From positions 1 to 64,000 of the forward strand of contig JANSYA010000001.1 in NCBI GenBank assembly GCA_024742665.1: a DNA stretch of 64,000 nucleotides, in the 5' to 3' direction. This document shows positions 1-7,890 of this stretch, piece after piece (position 1 is the stretch's first letter; every line of letters begins with the position of its first letter). Origin of the DNA: a bacterium. GTDB lineage: Bacteria > Spirochaetota > Leptospiria > Leptospirales > Leptonemataceae. Below the pieces are notes generated by a model. It made no database searches and had not been told where the DNA came from. It worked only from the letters and a program-made list of their open reading frames with translations. Both the position numbers and the translations under genes were made by a program.

Positions 1-108
1 CGGGCGGCAGTGTTTGAGTTCATCGAACTCTTCTACAATGCCCGGAGGGTTCACGGCAGCATCGGGTTTAAGAGTCCGAATGAATTCGAGGTTTTATCGG
101 CTGCCTGA
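1..108 (+). CDS. IS3-family transposase OrfB, C-terminal end (partial)
   Basis: The reading frame is open from the window edge to a TGA at 106-108 and gives 35 residues. They contain the terminal motif of IS3-family DDE transposases: FIELFYNARRVHGSIGFKSP, then NEFE. This motif normally follows the last catalytic Glu of the rve integrase core, so only the end of the enzyme is inside the window. The probable right end of the element lies just downstream at 115-141. The insertion abuts the 3' end of the 786-residue gene on the opposite strand. Whether the IS is complete cannot be judged, because the rest lies outside. Confidence 0.85.
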   Translation, partial: RAAVFEFIELFYNARRVHGSIGFKSPNEFEVLSAA

Positions 109-114
109 GATTTT

Positions 115-141
115 GGTGTCTCAGAAAACGGGGATAGGTCA
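115..141. mobile_element. Probable right terminal inverted repeat of the IS3-family element
   Basis: A few bases after the transposase stop comes a segment that begins GGTGTCTCAG and ends GGGATAGGTCA. IS3-family ends typically read TG...CA, and the reverse complement here starts TGACCTATCCCC, a common style for this family. The left repeat lies outside the window, so the assignment rests on position and terminal dinucleotide only. Confidence 0.55.
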
Positions 142-168
142 AATCTTAAGTGTCCGAAATCTCTTAAC

Positions 169-2529
169 TCACTGATCCCAATTCTCCAGAATCCAGTGTT
201 TGCCGACTGACCAACCGAGAAACACCCTGCCCCTCGGTTCGGCGGGTGTCCCATCGATCGCGCTCAAGAGACCGTCGATAGCCGGTCGAAACCTCGTCTT
301 GAAGCTGTCCGATTGGGCGTTGAAGGTGTCACGCAGCCATACGGAAAACGCATCACAATCGCCGGCAGGGAGAAGCGAAATATAGAAGATCATTTGCCTC
401 CACGCATATGCGGTATTCTTCGTCATCACCAGGCGGGCATGGTAGTTTTGGATCTTCATTTGCTGTCGTCGACAGATCCAATGGAAACATCGTTCTGAGA
501 GAACCCTTAGCTGCGGTTGAAGGCTGCTCGTGAGATTCAGTCCTTTGAAAAGCACGGCCAGGTTCTGGGTCGTGAGAATCTGTTGCTGCTCGATGATTGT
601 CCCGTTCGCAGCAACACTCGAGGCACCAATCGGATTCGCGGCCCTTCTCTCGCAGATGCCGGCAAACGCGTCCGAGCCTGGTGCGCCCACTCTGGAGAAG
701 TGTTTCGACTTGCTCTTTTTCGGCGCCTTTCGTATCAGGCGGGCGATTTCCTGATACTCGATGGAGTAGTACCTTTCATAGACCGTCCCTGTGAGCAGGG
801 TCCCGGCTATATTCGCAGCCTCTGCGAACTTCGGGGAGAAGCTTCCCATGAATATGTCTGCCGCAAGCTCATCGACAATCGGCAGTTTCAGCGCCGCCGA
901 CGTGCTCATGGCGCGGACTTCTTGAAGCAGTTTGTTCGGAAGGATCGCGTGGGGGAAAGCAACAATCGTTTGCTCCACAATTTCGCGCAATGACTCCGTA
1001 GCAACCCTCGAGCCGTCGAGGCCACGCTGCTTCAAATCGGCCAGCTTTTGAACCCAGGGAATCTCACGAAGTTGAACCTGAGTTTCCAAATTCAGGAGCA
1101 ACAATGATCTTCTTCTCCTGAAGGCCTGGTACAGGGAAGAGTACAGTCGCCTCAGTTTCTGATCGGGGATTCCTGCGGCCTGAATATGGGAACTAACCTG
1201 TGGCAGGACAGTAGCAAGGGTATCTCCGGACGTGATGACTCCCTCTGTGATCAAAACGTTGATCGGCCCGGCCATACTTTTCCGAATCTTGCTTGTGAAA
1301 TAAGCTGGCAGTTGACTGTTCTCTGCCATTTCCCTGGATTCGAATGATCTAATGAAATACTCGTAGTTTTCGATGCCTTGCTTGCTATCAAAGTTTTTAA
1401 GATGAGACACGATGAGTAGGGCTAACTGCTCAAAGATCGGTCCCGCGATTTGCTTTGCCTGGTCATCTCGAATTCTCCGGTTCCTGGCAGACCCGGGTAA
1501 TCCGTTTCTCGAAGCGTATCTCCCCAGGATCAAGGCGAGCCGACCGAAAAGTATGGCATCCGATTCATGGCTTTTGTTTAAGAGAATGCGGGATAGATGA
1601 ACTATCTGAAACAGGCTTGAGTTTTTCCGACGAGGTTTCCGGCAGCGACTGTGTTTCGTAAGCAACGAGTCGTATTTCCCGACCAGATCCCGAAGACGCG
1701 ATTGCCAGGCATCGTCAAAGTCGAAGGTCGTTTCCCCGAACAATTGGAAACGGCCGTTCTCATCCACGAGAAGCGTCCCGTCTGGTTTGCATTCCACCCG
1801 GGGAGCTTCTCCGACGACGGCTTCCAGAAACAATGCGATGAACTCGTCGTAGAGTGGCAGCCAGATCGAGATCGTTTCCTCCTGTCGAAGCACGTCTTCG
1901 GCAGAAGAGAAGTCCTGGAGTTGGATGATGAGTTCCCCGACACTCCTGAGGAAGATGTTGCCGCCGGGTGCGACGGGTTCGTTCGTCGGTATCGGGTAGA
2001 ACCTCAGAGTGTCGAAGTACGGACTGATCTTCTCGATGATATCCTCGGCTTTTTCCACCTGTTGATTCGACAAGAACCATGAGACTGCCAGCAGGGCACC
2101 CTCTTCGGGTACTCCAATCTCATAGCAACCCGATTCAAAGAGGTCCGATAAGAACTTGATGCCGTCGTCAGAAAGAAAGTAGGTGTTGAGATACGTGCGG
2201 GCTCTGGGATCCTGCCGGGAGATGCCCATCCTATCAAGCATCCGCAGCTCATGCGCGCACAGCTCACCACCGGCCAGGAAGCGTCCCGTCGCGAAGCCCC
2301 CCGTCAGGACTTCAAGAGTCACCCATTCAGGAGCGTTAACAGGTGTTCGGGAGCCTACGGAAATACTGCCATCGTACATCCCGGCGAGCAACTGCTCCCA
2401 TTTCCGGATCTTAGCACTCATTCGCTCCTTTTCCCCGTCATCGAGTGAGTTAGCCTTCGTATTGAAGGCTTTCGCCAGCTGAAAGAGAGGGTAATTGGGA
2501 CCGACTTCGATCTCGTGCATGCTATCCAC
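169..2529 (-). CDS. Large protein of unknown function, linked to a tRNA-Gly-like gene
   Basis: An intact 786-residue frame with a GTG start at 2529; an ATG nine bases further in (2520) is an equally good start. There is no signal peptide or membrane segment, so it should be cytoplasmic. Residues 60-260 look alpha-helical and somewhat TPR-like, with Ala/Leu/Glu helices around residue 130-180. A basic Arg/Lys-rich stretch lies near residues 295-305 and another (KAPKKSKSK) near 620. The C-terminal part has a Cys/Trp/Arg cluster (CFHWICRRQQ, then TAYAWRQM). I cannot assign a family or catalytic motif. The gene begins only 24 bases after the encoded CCA of the tRNA-like gene on the same strand, so co-transcription is likely. 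An IS3 element sits immediately behind its stop. Its codon use looks less GC-rich at third positions than the neighbours, consistent with transfer. Confidence 0.8.
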   Translation of the reverse strand: MDSMHEIEVGPNYPLFQLAKAFNTKANSLDDGEKERMSAKIRKWEQLLAGMYDGSISVGSRTPVNAPEWVTLEVLTGGFATGRFLAGGELCAHELRMLDRMGISRQDPRARTYLNTYFLSDDGIKFLSDLFESGCYEIGVPEEGALLAVSWFLSNQQVEKAEDIIEKISPYFDTLRFYPIPTNEPVAPGGNIFLRSVGELIIQLQDFSSAEDVLRQEETISIWLPLYDEFIALFLEAVVGEAPRVECKPDGTLLVDENGRFQLFGETTFDFDDAWQSRLRDLVGKYDSLLTKHSRCRKPRRKNSSLFQIVHLSRILLNKSHESDAILFGRLALILGRYASRNGLPGSARNRRIRDDQAKQIAGPIFEQLALLIVSHLKNFDSKQGIENYEYFIRSFESREMAENSQLPAYFTSKIRKSMAGPINVLITEGVITSGDTLATVLPQVSSHIQAAGIPDQKLRRLYSSLYQAFRRRRSLLLLNLETQVQLREIPWVQKLADLKQRGLDGSRVATESLREIVEQTIVAFPHAILPNKLLQEVRAMSTSAALKLPIVDELAADIFMGSFSPKFAEAANIAGTLLTGTVYERYYSIEYQEIARLIRKAPKKSKSKHFSRVGAPGSDAFAGICERRAANPIGASSVAANGTIIEQQQILTTQNLAVLFKGLNLTSSLQPQLRVLSERCFHWICRRQQMKIQNYHARLVMTKNTAYAWRQMIFYISLLPAGDCDAFSVWLRDTFNAQSDSFKTRFRPAIDGLLSAIDGTPAEPRGRVFLGWSVGKHWILENWDQ

Positions 2530-2553
2530 AGTAAAAAAACTGGAGTAAAAGGC

Positions 2554-2628
2554 TGGATCCGAGGGCTGGATTCACGCCAGCACCCTCCCGATTGGAAGTC
2601 GGGCGCTCTAAACTTGAGCTACCTCGGA
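2554..2628 (-). tRNA. Non-canonical tRNA-Gly (anticodon UCC)
   Basis: Read on the minus strand, all four stems are perfect: acceptor TCCGAGG/CCTCGGA, D stem GCTC/GAGC, anticodon stem CCCGA/TCGGG and T stem GCTGG/CCAGC. The anticodon loop is CTTCCAA, giving anticodon TCC. The discriminator is T73, followed by an encoded CCA. C35, C36, U73 and C2-G71 are known glycyl-tRNA synthetase identity features. The D loop is AAGTTTA and lacks G18G19. The T loop is CGTGAAT and lacks T54-T55-C56. The usual D-loop/T-loop contact therefore cannot form in the normal way. The body is 72 nt plus CCA. This is unlikely to be the ordinary decoding tRNA. A degenerate or specialised, non-ribosomal tRNA-Gly is the better reading. 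Confidence 0.8.
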
Positions 2629-2683
2629 GTATTGACGATAGACTCAAGCGGGCAAGGCGGCGAAGGCAAGAAAAATACTCCGA
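2624..2683 (-). repeat. 10-bp inverted repeat overlapping the tRNA-like gene's 5' end
   Basis: On the minus strand TCGGAGTATT (2683-2674) is a perfect complement of AATACTCCGA (2633-2624), 40 bases apart. The second arm includes the first five bases of the tRNA-like acceptor stem (TCCGA). If the leader is transcribed, its arm could pair with the 5' acceptor strand and compete with folding of the tRNA-like domain. G-T pairs could extend the stem by three more positions. Confidence 0.5.
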
Positions 2684-2813
2684 AACTGTGCGGCACACGA
2701 TCCGGACACCAATGGAAGCGGCCATGGACGTTCGTGACATCGCTACGGCGATTTTCGGAAGGATGAAGTGGCCGAATTTCATGACCTGCGGCCCGACGCC
2801 GACGTGCTGCCGA

Positions 2814-4097
2814 TCAGTCGCCGCAGGATCCCTCGTAAACTGTCTCGCTCAGGATCGCCGGGTCTTTGAAATCGCCGGCGATGTCGGGGTCGATCGCTCC
2901 CTGCAGCCGGTATACCACAGAACAGCGCGCCGGTCGTCGCGCCAGCCGCGCCTGAATCGTTGCGTGCGCGCCGTACTCGTCCGGCCGCGGTTTGAGCGTC
3001 GTGTCGGAAATCACAGCCCGGTCGACGACCCGGACTTCTTTGCGAAAGTCGTAGCGATAGAGTTCGCCGCCCTGCGCGTCGTAGATATAAAAGCTCAGTA
3101 TGCGAAACAGGTCGCCGGTCGGAAAATGATGCGCGATGCGTGGAATCGAAAGCTTCAGCGTTACGGAGTACTGCCTGTTCGCCCTCTGGCCGTCCTCGCC
3201 GTCCGGTCCGTCTTTCGCGGGTCGGGCGGCACCAGGCCGCGTCGTCGCGATTTCGATCACCATCTTATCGCGCAGTCGTCGCGCGCCTTTCGATTTCAGA
3301 GAGTGATCGCCCTGCGCATAGTGGCAGCCCGTGCAGCCGGCGGGATACAGCGCGCCGTTCGACTCGCGTGATTCGCGCACGACGTTCTGCATGGGATGTT
3401 CGTCGCCCTCGTAGACCGTGAAGGGTTCCAGCTCATGTACGAAATTGAACTGGTGGCATCCCGCGCAGAAAGAATCCCGGGCGAGTCCCGGATCGTATCG
3501 CACGGGATGAAAGAGTTTCACGTCCGGCTTTTTCGAGTAATCGGTCGCGGCATGAATTTCGCCGTCGCGCACGTGGCAGCTCACGCAGTTGATGCCCTCG
3601 GCGTACAGCGCCCCGATGTCGGGCTCTTCGGCGATGCTGGCCGCTTCGCCGTCGCGCCTCGCGTCCCACAGCGGCGCGTGACAGTTCAGGCACCAGGCTT
3701 TCCGGTCTCGCTCGAAGGCGTGCTGAAAGATCGGATTCGTAAAGGCTCGTCCGTGCGCCGAGTATTCCCAGGCTTCGTGCGCGGAGGCGTGGCAGCTCAA
3801 GCACTCGGCAGCGCGAAAGCTATCGGCTTTGAAACTGGCAAACTGCGCTGAAGGTTCTTGATGCGCGGTTGCACTCTGAGGGATCGAGCCGGGAAAGACG
3901 CGATTCGGATTGAGCGCGTGTACGCCTTTGCTGAAGGCCGCCGCCGCGGGTCCGTCCCATTCCAGCGTCGTGCGAATGTGGCAGCCGGCGCAGCCCGGCC
4001 CGGCCGTTTGCAGCGGGCGGCCCGGCTGTGAAAGCCAGTAGAAGCCGCCGGTCACGGCAATCAGCGCGGCGCCGGCGATGAGAAATCCGAATCGCAG
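2814..4097 (-). CDS. Hexahaem c-type cytochrome, membrane-anchored
   Basis: Six CXXCH haem-binding motifs are visible in order: CAGCH, CLSCH, CLNCH, CVSCH, CAGCH and CTGCH. The layout resembles cytochrome c554-type multihaem proteins that carry electrons outside the cytoplasmic membrane. No cytochrome biogenesis gene or redox partner is adjacent. The first conventional start is GTG at 4055, but that would remove the only hydrophobic export segment. In the same frame upstream lies LLRFGFLIAGAALIAVTGG, a good signal anchor. Between the preceding stop and that segment no ATG, GTG or TTG occurs. I chose CTG at 4097, about seven bases after AGAGG. The frame is the same as that of the upstream lipoprotein gene, separated only by its TAA at 4113-4115, so the two are surely co-transcribed. 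The start is uncertain, the family call is firm. Confidence 0.85.
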   Translation of the reverse strand: MRFGFLIAGAALIAVTGGFYWLSQPGRPLQTAGPGCAGCHIRTTLEWDGPAAAAFSKGVHALNPNRVFPGSIPQSATAHQEPSAQFASFKADSFRAAECLSCHASAHEAWEYSAHGRAFTNPIFQHAFERDRKAWCLNCHAPLWDARRDGEAASIAEEPDIGALYAEGINCVSCHVRDGEIHAATDYSKKPDVKLFHPVRYDPGLARDSFCAGCHQFNFVHELEPFTVYEGDEHPMQNVVRESRESNGALYPAGCTGCHYAQGDHSLKSKGARRLRDKMVIEIATTRPGAARPAKDGPDGEDGQRANRQYSVTLKLSIPRIAHHFPTGDLFRILSFYIYDAQGGELYRYDFRKEVRVVDRAVISDTTLKPRPDEYGAHATIQARLARRPARCSVVYRLQGAIDPDIAGDFKDPAILSETVYEGSCGD

Positions 4098-4112
4098 GAG
4101 GATGCCTCTGTC

Positions 4113-5987
4113 TTAGTGGATGCCTTCGATCTCTGCGCCGCCGAGGGCGAAGCTGCAAAGATTCGCGGAATGAAAGGCAACATCTTCAGGAATTCTGACA
4201 GTGGCATTGACGTCTTCCGGTAGGTCCAGAGTGAGATTCTTGCCCGGAAATTCGATTACGACTCGACTCGCCTCGGTATTGTCGAAGCAGACCTGATCGA
4301 CTTCCACGGTAAAACACTCGCGCCCGCATTCTTCGTAGCGTCCGGAGACCTTGAGCGAAGAGTACTTGATGTCGCGATCGTACGTCTGATACCAGCGCAT
4401 TGCCTGACCTTCGCCGTATTCATTGGTCAGCGTGCCTTTATAAACACTCGATTCGTAGACCCCGATGGCGGGCGAGCTCTTAAACAGCGCCAGGACCTTC
4501 CAGTAGACTTTCGGGTCGTCCATCTTCAGTTCGAAGCGAAAGCGTCGCGCCGCCCGGTCGTATTCGCCCACGCCGTACTTGAGCGCCGTGAGCATCGCGC
4601 GCTTTTCGAAACTGTCCGGCGCCATGATGTCGTCGTCTGAAAGCTTGCGAAACTCCTTTAATTTACTGGGATTGGCCGCCGCAAGAAACGAAGACAATTG
4701 CAGCGGACGCACGCTTAGCTTTTCCCCGTCCGCAGTACTGAGGTCGAAGGCCAGACCGTTTTCGTGAGCTTTCGCGCGGATTCCAGGAAAGATCCGTTCT
4801 TCGGTGGACCCGCTCGTTGTTTTGTATTTTACCACCGCGCCGAATTCCAGATCGAAGAGGACGTTCACGACCGGAGTGTTGGTCGCGTCGGCTTTCACGG
4901 CGGCGGTGTCGGCGGTCGCCAGGGCGGCGTTCCCTGCCGGCGCCTGTTCGGAATCGGATTGTGTTGCGGCGGTATCCGAAACAGAGTCGGCCGCGGGTAC
5001 GGCTTCATACGGAGCGTCGTTCAGAATCTGCTCAAAGATCATCGCGCGATAGAGCGGCAGCGTGAGGCGCGTATTAAATACTTTCGCCAGGTCGCCGAAG
5101 TTCTTCGCCTGAAATGGAAAATCGTAGCCCGTATTTTTCGCCTGCTCGTCGAAGAGCCCGGAGCTGTAACCATGCAGCGCCGATAGAAACGCGAGTTGTT
5201 CCTGAGAGAAGCCGCTGTCTTCGGCGCTCGCGCCCGCCGCGATTTTGATGATGCCGGGATAAGCCCGGTAATTTTTCAGGTACGGAGCGAAGGCTTTGTT
5301 GCGCAATGACTCCTGATGTGAAACCGACAGATAATAATATTCGGCGATGCGACGTTCCCGCTCCAGATCGTCCTCGATGTGAAACAGGTGCGAGTCGATC
5401 ATCCGGATGATCGTTTCGGCATCCCACTGCCCGGTAACTTCCGGTAGTTCGCTCCCGGGATTTCGCAGCCATTCGCGGGTTTTCTGCGCCGCTTCCAGGT
5501 TGGCGCTCGTGAATCTTCGAAACGGGCGCACCGTTTCGAAGGCGAAGCTTTCTTTCGCATCCTGAGCGTCCGCCCCCATGCGTAGATTGTAGCGCTGATT
5601 TTCATCGACGTCGTTTTCAAAGCCATAGACGAGGCTGCCGGGCACGTAGGCTTTGCTGCCGTTGCATTTCAATTCCGGCGGACAGGTCAGCTGAAGAAAA
5701 TAGTAAACGGTATCGTCGTATTCGACAGTCAGCGTGCCTTCGATCTCCAGAGATTCGACAGCGCGGCCGTTCCAGGTCATCGTCTCCGGTTTCAGCGGCT
5801 GCTGCAGAATTTCCACGCTGGCTTCCGGATCGGCGAGTAGCAGGACCTGCGGTTCCGCTACGGGCTCGAAGGTCTCCTGCTTGCACGCGCCGATCGAGAG
5901 CAAGAAAGCCAGCGCGATGATTGCGATGGCTCTGGCTTTCAGTGGCCGAGGCTGCTGGTTGGAAATGAAAGTCAGGATCCGATGCAT
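4113..5987 (-). CDS. Large predicted lipoprotein, function unknown
   Basis: This 624-residue protein begins with a basic N-terminus and a hydrophobic stretch (IAIIALAFLLSIGAC), ending in a spirochaete-type lipobox with Cys at about residue 34. The mature part is soluble and mixed alpha/beta. A low-complexity Ala/Thr/Asp segment near residues 330-375 probably links two domains. I recognise no catalytic motif. A few cysteines lie in the last 80 residues (YEECGRECF). It sits directly upstream of the hexahaem cytochrome, with which it shares frame and transcript. A periplasmic or outer-membrane role alongside that cytochrome is possible but unproven. Confidence 0.8.
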   Translation of the reverse strand: MHRILTFISNQQPRPLKARAIAIIALAFLLSIGACKQETFEPVAEPQVLLLADPEASVEILQQPLKPETMTWNGRAVESLEIEGTLTVEYDDTVYYFLQLTCPPELKCNGSKAYVPGSLVYGFENDVDENQRYNLRMGADAQDAKESFAFETVRPFRRFTSANLEAAQKTREWLRNPGSELPEVTGQWDAETIIRMIDSHLFHIEDDLERERRIAEYYYLSVSHQESLRNKAFAPYLKNYRAYPGIIKIAAGASAEDSGFSQEQLAFLSALHGYSSGLFDEQAKNTGYDFPFQAKNFGDLAKVFNTRLTLPLYRAMIFEQILNDAPYEAVPAADSVSDTAATQSDSEQAPAGNAALATADTAAVKADATNTPVVNVLFDLEFGAVVKYKTTSGSTEERIFPGIRAKAHENGLAFDLSTADGEKLSVRPLQLSSFLAAANPSKLKEFRKLSDDDIMAPDSFEKRAMLTALKYGVGEYDRAARRFRFELKMDDPKVYWKVLALFKSSPAIGVYESSVYKGTLTNEYGEGQAMRWYQTYDRDIKYSSLKVSGRYEECGRECFTVEVDQVCFDNTEASRVVIEFPGKNLTLDLPEDVNATVRIPEDVAFHSANLCSFALGGAEIEGIH

Positions 5988-6061
5988 GATAGCCGGATCC
6001 TGTGCGGCCTTGCTGTTGTTGTCCAGACGTTTTCAGCGTCGGTGAGAATCACGGCCCGGGA

Positions 6062-7153
6062 TTACTGAAACGGAAACCCCGGTCGCGTAACCGCTGAGCG
6101 CAGATTGCCGGCGCCGGGGATCGTAAAGGGCCCTTCCCAGGTTTCGCCGCCGCTGGTCGAGATATAATATACGCCGCCGACGCCGCCCGCGAACATCAAT
6201 CGCGGATCGTCGACGGTAGCGGTCGTCATTTGTACGCTGCCGCCTGGATTGCGATTGAAACTCCAGTTGATGCCGTCTTCGGATGTATGAATCGCGCTGG
6301 CGTCGCCGACCGCGATTCCGAAGCCGTGGTTGTTCGCGTCCGTCGCGCGCATGCCGGTGGGTCCCGAAACGGCCGACGGGGTCGCGCCTGTAAGCGTGGT
6401 TTTTGCGAGGAGCAAGCCCGCGTCGGTCCAGAAGAAATAGTCGCCGGTCTTCGAAAACTGCGAGGGATTCGAAGTACTGGAAAGTCCGACGGTCCAGTCC
6501 AGACCGTCGCTGGAAAAAAATACGATGCCGGCCGCCACATCGCCGGCGATAAACTGTCCCCCGGCGAAACTTAACAGGTTCGCATCGGGGGAGGCGTCGA
6601 AATCCGAGGTGCCCAGGTCCGCGTCCGAGACCGCGCTCCAGGTGAAACCGTCCGCGGAGGAATAAATTTGCGGGGATGGCAAATAGATCCCCGTAACAAC
6701 GAAGCGACCGTTGCCGAAGGCGATGCCCGAAAAACGGCCGCCGGTCGTAAAGCCGCTCGCCGTCGAATTCCAGGTCAGGGCATCGCCGGAAAAAAATACG
6801 CGCGGTGGCTGGATCGTATTATTGGAGGTCAGCCAGAAGCGATCGTTCTGCCAGATGATATCCGTTAATTGAAAGCCCGAGTCGACGACGATGGTCTGCC
6901 AGCTGCGTCCGTCGTACGAAACGTGGATCTGGCCGAGGCTGTCGCCGACCACAATGACGGGTGTCACAGACTGTGCAGCGTACCACAGGCGGAAGATATC
7001 GCACTGGGGGTCCTTATCGGAACAGTCGCCAGGGAACTGCTGGCAGGCGCCGCTGAGTAGCACGAGCAGCCCGACGGCGATTGCGCTGGCGATAACATTC
7101 GCGGCCTTCGTTATACTGCGCCGTCCGGAAATAGAGTAGATGAGTTCGATCAC
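6062..7153 (-). CDS. Predicted lipoprotein with BNR/sialidase-like beta-propeller repeats
   Basis: 363 residues from a GTG start at 7153, only 16 bases after the TetR gene. The N-terminus has a hydrophobic segment ending LLSGAC, so lipidation is predicted at about residue 37. The mature region repeats blades of the form YDGRSW, GDALTW, ADGFTW, SDGLDW and EDGINW, each followed by a strand such as GIAFGNGRFVVTG. This is the Asp-box (BNR/sialidase-like) propeller pattern. Such propellers in spirochaete lipoproteins are usually binding or surface domains. No sialidase catalytic Arg triad is evident. It could be surface-exposed and is probably not an enzyme. Confidence 0.8.
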   Translation of the reverse strand: MIELIYSISGRRSITKAANVIASAIAVGLLVLLSGACQQFPGDCSDKDPQCDIFRLWYAAQSVTPVIVVGDSLGQIHVSYDGRSWQTIVVDSGFQLTDIIWQNDRFWLTSNNTIQPPRVFFSGDALTWNSTASGFTTGGRFSGIAFGNGRFVVTGIYLPSPQIYSSADGFTWSAVSDADLGTSDFDASPDANLLSFAGGQFIAGDVAAGIVFFSSDGLDWTVGLSSTSNPSQFSKTGDYFFWTDAGLLLAKTTLTGATPSAVSGPTGMRATDANNHGFGIAVGDASAIHTSEDGINWSFNRNPGGSVQMTTATVDDPRLMFAGGVGGVYYISTSGGETWEGPFTIPGAGNLRSAVTRPGFPFQ

Positions 7154-7169
7154 AACGGGCTCTTCGTTC

Positions 7170-7784
7170 TCAGCTGCGAATCGCCTGTAGCGTGCGCTCG
7201 ATGGCGTGGCGCGCTTTTTGAAAAACGCCGCGATCTTCGTATAGCTGATAGGCCCAATTCGCGCCGTGACCGATGGCGTTCAGCTCGAAGGCGATCTGTT
7301 CGGTGTCGGTATCGCGCTGGATTTCGCCGGCCTTTTGCGCGTGATACAGTTCACGCTTCAGCAGTCGCAGCCATCGGGACATCGTGAACTTAATTCGTTT
7401 GCGCACGCGACCCGCGCGGCTGTCGAACTCCGAAGACACCGCCAGGAAAAAGCAGCCGCCGGGCAGGGTATCCTGTTCGTGGTACTTCAGCCAGAATCCG
7501 CACAAACTCATCAGCCGGGTAATGCCCTTCGTGGATTTTAGCGCCGGCTGCACGATCTGGTCGTTGTATCGATCGCAGGCCAGGTCCACCGTCGCCAGCT
7601 GCAAATCTTCTTTCGATCCGAAGTGGGCCAGGAGCCCGCTCTTGCTCATATTCAAGCCGGTCGATAGACGGCCGATGCTCAGTCCTTCCAGGCCTTCCTT
7701 CGAGGCGAGCTGCATCGCTTTCGAGAGAATACTCATGCGGGTGTGTTGCCCGCGAGTGGTTTTTCCGGGGATCATGGTTTTCAT
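7170..7784 (-). CDS. TetR/AcrR-family transcriptional regulator
   Basis: The frame is open further upstream, but ATG at 7784 (MKTMIPGKTTRGQHTR) gives a standard 204-residue TetR protein and avoids overlap with the methyltransferase gene. The helix-turn-helix lies at about residues 27-57 (LSIGRLSTGLNMSKSGLLAH, then FGSKEDL). The C-terminal half matches the TetR_C ligand-binding type that has a GGCFF motif (LPGGCFFLAVSSEF). A likely target is its own operon or the lipoprotein gene 16 bases downstream. No operator palindrome could be pinned down. Confidence 0.88.
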   Translation of the reverse strand: MKTMIPGKTTRGQHTRMSILSKAMQLASKEGLEGLSIGRLSTGLNMSKSGLLAHFGSKEDLQLATVDLACDRYNDQIVQPALKSTKGITRLMSLCGFWLKYHEQDTLPGGCFFLAVSSEFDSRAGRVRKRIKFTMSRWLRLLKRELYHAQKAGEIQRDTDTEQIAFELNAIGHGANWAYQLYEDRGVFQKARHAIERTLQAIRS

Positions 7785-7890
7785 AGCGGTTCGATTCGAT
7801 TCTGTGAGCGATCCGACTGCCGTCAACGCAAACAGAAGCGGCCGGGTTTGAATCCCGGGCCATTCGGGCCGTGCAATCGACTCAATCGAC

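Noticed and set aside
2641..2669. Promoter for the tRNA-like gene (TTGCCT and TATCGT)
   Set aside because: The hexamers are 23 bases apart and poor matches, so no promoter is called here.
2592..3371. Long plus-strand open frame opposite the cytochrome gene
   Set aside because: It is antisense to a clear six-haem cytochrome, crosses the tRNA-like gene and is Arg-rich as expected for a shadow frame in GC-rich DNA.
7841..7860. T-arm-like hairpin CCGGG-TTTGAAT-CCCGG suggesting a second tRNA
   Set aside because: No acceptor, D or anticodon stem could be found around it on either strand. It lies in the gap before the TetR gene and is most likely a chance GC-rich hairpin.
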